Positions 60,497 to 64,000 of a DNA stretch of 64,000 nt are shown here, one piece after another. Location: assembly GCA_035610365.1 (NCBI GenBank), contig CM069432.1:162996035-163060034 (forward strand), given 5' to 3'. The notes under the pieces were generated by a model. It did not search any database. It was not told the DNA's origin and was given only the letters and a program-made list of their open reading frames with translations. The position numbers were made by a program, and so were the translations under genes. This DNA comes from Aquatica leii (Eukaryota; Arthropoda; Insecta; Coleoptera; Lampyridae). Numbering within the stretch: position 1 is the first letter of the stretch; each line of letters opens with the position of its first letter.

Positions 60497-63052
60497 TAGG
60501 GTGGAGCGAAAAACCTTACATTTAAATGTGATTAAGCCTATACGCGGAAAAGTGGTCTAGCTATAAGATATTGCACCAAAAAAAAAAATGAACTCGATCG
60601 GACATGATTTAGCGGTGCCCCCACCACTTTGAAAATCACGCCACGCGTTCATTAGTACTATATGCGCCGGCCGTTTGTTTTAGTATCCGTTTAGTATTCA
60701 ATAGAGTTCGGACGTGTTTATATCGCTGTTAACTTTAAAATTGACGTTTCGGGATCGACTATCTTGAAAATTTTTCTGAACAGTGGTGTACAGTTATTAT
60801 TTATTGTTGGTGTTTTGTGCTAATAATTAAATAAAAATGCCAAAAACTAGAAATGTGGTCAAGTGTCCTATATTTGGAGCTCCTCGTACATTTATGGACA
60901 ATTTGCTTCCTACTTATGCCGACATTATGCGAAATTATTTATTTATTAGGCAAATGTTGCTAGATTCGTCAGCAAACAAAGCAGAGCCAACAATAACAAA
61001 CATTTCCTCAATTTTACTAACCGAAATTAAAGTGATTTGGTCGAAGTCCTCTATTCCTATCGTGTCAGATCAACAAATTTTGCATTTGATAAAGGAGTTC
61101 CACAAAAAATATAGAAATTTCAAAAACCCTATCAAAAATCGCAAAACAGATCACCTGAATTCAAAACTGAACAACTTTAAAAATGTTTATGAAAACAAAC
61201 TTTTTGACATTTCCTTGTGCAAATGTAAGAATATTTCTTTATGTAGCTGCGAAATAAAAGTTCCAGTGAGAGAACGAACTTTTTTAAGTGACCAAAGAAG
61301 TGAGCGAAAAATGGTAATTGGGTCTGTTGATCGGGCAACAACAAAAAGAATTGAACGTGCTGCATACAGAAAAGCGACGGAGACCACTACTGCAGCAAGA
61401 TCGTCTGGCCTGAATGAATGTCACCTGTTCCCAAAGCCTTCAACATCAAAAGGCTTTATTGACGAAGGTTCAGGTAATGAAAGTTCAGACAAAAACAGTT
61501 CAGGTGAAGTGGAAATGAACAACAGTCGCATTGAAGCGAATCGTTGTGATTCGCTCCAAAATACAAATCAAATGCGTGTAAAACTGCCTAGCTTAGCTCA
61601 AGCTTGCGATCGTAGGGGCGTTTCTGACAGATCGGCTGCTACTATTGTCAGTGCAAATTTATTAGATTTGGTTGCTGTAGGCTGCGATGGTACGGCAGTT
61701 AATACTGGTATCCATAACGGAGTAATTCGTCGTTTAGAAGTCCACTTGAACAGACCACTGCAATGGTTCATTTGCTTATTGCATGCCAATGAGCTTCCGC
61801 TAAGGCATTTAATACAACATTTAAGTGGCAAAACAACAGGACCTTCCGCATTTTCGGGAGACATTGGAAAAAAATTGCAGATTTGTGAACAACTGCCTGT
61901 AGTAAATTTTCAGAAGATTACTAATGAATTGCCAAATATTGACCCTAGTATTTTGAGTAGCGATCAGAAATATATGCTTGAAATTAGTATTGCTGTTTCA
62001 TCTGGAAAAGTTCTAAGCGGTTTAGCTGACCGACAACCTGGTAAAATAGCTCATTCGCGGTGGTTAACTACGGCTAATCGAATTTTGCGTTTATATGTGG
62101 CCACAAGTAATCCATCAGAAAACTTCGTGCATTTAGCTGAATATACTCAAAAAGTTTATATTCCCACTTGGTTTGACATTAAAGTACAGTCATCGTGTAA
62201 ATATGGGCCTCTTCATTTGTATAACACAATCAGACGCTCAAGATTTTTGCCACATAATTTGAGAACAATTGTTGATAGAACAATTCATACTAATGGATAT
62301 TTTGCGCATCCTGAAAACTTGCTGCTGGCAATGCTTGTCGATACCAGGTTACATATTCGAGAACTCGCTATAAGGCGCATTTTGAAATGTCGGTCTCAAA
62401 CATCTGTCACTCTCCGAAAGTTTAAAATACCTGACATTAATTTTAATGCTACTAATTACACAGAACTGATAGAATGGCATAACAAACACACTACTATCAG
62501 TATAACTGAGCCGCCAATTACCAAACACTTTTCTGATCAGCTGTTGAAAAGCATGATTGCAAAGGTTCCAGAAGAAATAGAGATTTTAAAATTCCCTTGC
62601 CATACCCAAGCTGTGGAACGTTGTATTAAATTGGTAACGGAAGCATCATCCTTAGTGTGTGGTGCCGAAGCAAGAGATGGTTTTATTAGAGCACGAATCT
62701 CATCTCGCACCGCAATGCCTAAATTCAATACGAAATCCGAGTTTTTCAAAACTTTGTAAGTTTTTTGATTTATTTCATAGAACAAAATGTATGTTTTGTA
62801 AGTTTTCTTTTAATAAATGCATTCTCTTTGAATTTTTTCATTATTTTTATATCAATGCAATATTATTATTATCCTTGATATACATTTTCCGAAATTAAAA
62901 ATTATTCATGGTCTCTGGGGCACCGCTAACTATTATCAGAAAAAACTGAAATTTTACTAAAACAATCCACTGTATATGAGACCACTTTTCCGCATATAGG
63001 ACCAAATAAATTTTGAAAAAAATATTTACACCTATACTTTCGCTCCACCCTA
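60497..63052 (+). mobile_element. hAT-like DNA transposon, 2,556 bp, structurally complete ends
   Basis: Terminal inverted repeats TAGGGTGGAGCGAAA at both ends, flanked by the duplication TTCACCAT. Inside them is a second inverted pair: CCTATACGCGGAAAAGTGGT at about 60537 against ACCACTTTTCCGCATATAGG ending at 63000. A third pair is TAGCGGTGCCCC (60611) against GGGGCACCGCTA (62918). The terminal TAGGG and 8-base duplication fit the hAT superfamily. One long gene (60837-62759) occupies the interior. The exact target duplication and terminal repeats indicate a young insertion. Confidence 0.9.
60837..62759 (+). CDS. hAT-like transposase, 640 aa, open frame, probably internally deleted
   Basis: The frame runs from ATG at 60837 to TAA at 62757-62759. 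The N-terminus (MPKTRNVVKCPIFGAP) has a Cys/Lys-rich start, then a cysteine cluster LCKCKNISLCSCE at about residues 127-139. A Ser-rich linker lies at about 200-235. The catalytic part has LVAVGCDGTAVNTG (acidic Asp), FICLLHANELPLRHL (a CxxH motif as in hAT), KIAHSRWLTTANRILRLYV (Ser-Arg-Trp), NGYFAHPENLLLAML, and FPCHTQAVERCIKLVTEASS, the likely terminal catalytic Glu. In relatives I remember, a block of roughly 120-140 residues including FDGRKDKT, the probable first catalytic Asp, lies between VSDRSAATIVSANLLD and LVAVGCDG; here the two are directly joined in frame. So the protein may bind DNA but probably cannot cut it. The family comparison is from memory. Confidence 0.8.
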   Translation: MPKTRNVVKCPIFGAPRTFMDNLLPTYADIMRNYLFIRQMLLDSSANKAEPTITNISSILLTEIKVIWSKSSIPIVSDQQILHLIKEFHKKYRNFKNPIKNRKTDHLNSKLNNFKNVYENKLFDISLCKCKNISLCSCEIKVPVRERTFLSDQRSERKMVIGSVDRATTKRIERAAYRKATETTTAARSSGLNECHLFPKPSTSKGFIDEGSGNESSDKNSSGEVEMNNSRIEANRCDSLQNTNQMRVKLPSLAQACDRRGVSDRSAATIVSANLLDLVAVGCDGTAVNTGIHNGVIRRLEVHLNRPLQWFICLLHANELPLRHLIQHLSGKTTGPSAFSGDIGKKLQICEQLPVVNFQKITNELPNIDPSILSSDQKYMLEISIAVSSGKVLSGLADRQPGKIAHSRWLTTANRILRLYVATSNPSENFVHLAEYTQKVYIPTWFDIKVQSSCKYGPLHLYNTIRRSRFLPHNLRTIVDRTIHTNGYFAHPENLLLAMLVDTRLHIRELAIRRILKCRSQTSVTLRKFKIPDINFNATNYTELIEWHNKHTTISITEPPITKHFSDQLLKSMIAKVPEEIEILKFPCHTQAVERCIKLVTEASSLVCGAEARDGFIRARISSRTAMPKFNTKSEFFKTL

Positions 63053-63060
63053 TTCACCAT
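63053..63060. repeat. 8-base target duplication, right copy
   Basis: TTCACCAT, identical to 60489-60496. Confidence 0.9.
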
Positions 63061-64000
63061 ATTATTTTTTTTATTGGTTAAACATTGGCTGAAAAATGAT
63101 TATTTAGAATGTAATGATAGTAAACAAAAACACAAAACGGCGAAAACTTGAAAGAACCTTAGCCATTTGAAAATAACAATTTAACGACAGGGACAAAGAA
63201 ACGATAACCTTCTTGTCTTGTACATAAATTACTTCTCATTTTAATTTTTGAGTAAAATGTTTTTTTACAAATATAGCAAAATCGACCGTTCTAAACATCT
63301 AAATCTAAGAATCTTATAAACACCAATACCGACAAAAATACAAAACAAAGTTGTTTCTTGCAAAATGCATCTTGCGTTCAAACGTCACTGCATTCAAACT
63401 TCTCCACGTCTATACGTTTCGCGTTCAAAAGTTCCTGCGTTCAATCGTCTTTTCGTTCAAACGTATTGCGATCAAAAAGCTTGCGTTTAAACAGGTCATT
63501 CCGATAAATAAATATTAATTATAAGAACGGCAAATTTCCAATTTTTTTCCACTTCCATTGTACACAAGATGCTACAGTAGTTGTTAATGTGGCTCAGAAA
63601 CTGATATAAAAGTGGTTCCCTAAAATTTAATATGGTACCGTCTAAAAATGGAACAATTTTTATTTCCTAAAACAGATGCAACACCAACGCCTTAAAAAGT
63701 TCACTAAACAGAATCTCATTGTAGAGTATACATAAAACAAACAGATCACAGCATCCAATGCAGTATTTAAAAATATTAACTACATACTAGACTGGGGCAC
63801 ATAACAATACATCAAATAAAAGTACAATCCATAACATCAAATACAATAAAGTGCTAGTCAAAAGCACACGTTGCTATCCAAAAATTATCACGAAATCTGT
63901 CAACATTATTTACTGAACTTGAAAAAAAAAAGAATAAGTACTGGTTCAAAAAGCCATGGAAGGTGACAACATTGAGCAAACTCGCGGTTACACCGATCGA
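63061..64000. other. Intergenic right edge with a loose GCGTTCAAA repeat
   Basis: At 63371-63495 the wording GCGTTCAAACGT or GCATTCAAAC recurs six or seven times at 14-20 base spacing. The rest is AT-rich with no recognised coding content up to the window edge. Confidence 0.5.

Noticed and set aside
61177-61864. Antisense frames within the hAT-like transposase
   Set aside because: They are shadows of the 640-codon gene on the other strand.

Overview
The window is strongly AT-rich nuclear DNA from an insect. Two host loci are certain. At the left edge is the 3' part of a pH-gated Cys-loop chloride channel gene (pHCl type, + strand, seven exons). In the middle are two paralogous odorant-binding protein genes (both - strand, about 10.9 kb apart, six exons each with matching intron phases). 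Their introns are only about 45-67 bases. That size, with a classical OBP cysteine pattern, fits a beetle or another insect with tiny introns; a hemipteran is also possible and the sequence alone does not settle it.

Almost everything else recognisable is transposable-element debris. 1-3 kb: the channel gene, with a GC-capped hairpin upstream. 4-8 kb: LTR relics rich in heat-shock-element-like motifs, a macro-domain ORF relic beside one of them, and the 3' end of a Penelope-like element. 9-13 kb: a mariner-ended non-autonomous element and a broken Tc1/mariner transposase. 15.8-16.5 kb: first OBP gene. 18.5 kb: a 20-base minisatellite. 19-23.5 kb: a decayed Polinton, tagged by the end of a hAT element. 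24-24.9 kb: several short minisatellites. 25.4-26.2 kb: second mariner relic. 26.7-27.4 kb: second OBP gene. 29.7-31 kb: pogo relic. 31.6-33 kb: probable P-like (THAP) relic. 34-35.3 kb: Tc1-like transposase with a candidate intron. 37.2-38.9 kb: hAT relic. 39.1-40 kb: relic of an uncharacterised zinc-finger family. 42.6-50 kb: a dispersed repeat present three times, one copy split by a PIF/Harbinger-type element and another by a hAT, plus a Tc1 relic and a Penelope-like terminal repeat. 51-54.2 kb: two more hAT relics. 54.15-57.7 kb: a homogeneous satellite with a unit of about 524 bases.

The best-preserved mobile element is at 60.5-63.05 kb: a 2.56 kb hAT-like transposon with matching terminal inverted repeats, an 8-base target duplication and an open 640-codon reading frame. 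The frame seems to have lost an internal block that in relatives carries the first catalytic Asp, so it is probably a young, internally deleted copy. It sits at the edge of a LINE reverse-transcriptase fragment.

No bacterial features, CRISPR arrays, rRNA or tRNA genes were seen. No complete multi-gene system was found. The most noteworthy items are the hAT-like element, the LTR relics with heat-shock-type motif arrays next to a macro-domain ORF, the satellite abutting a hAT relic, and the OBP pair.
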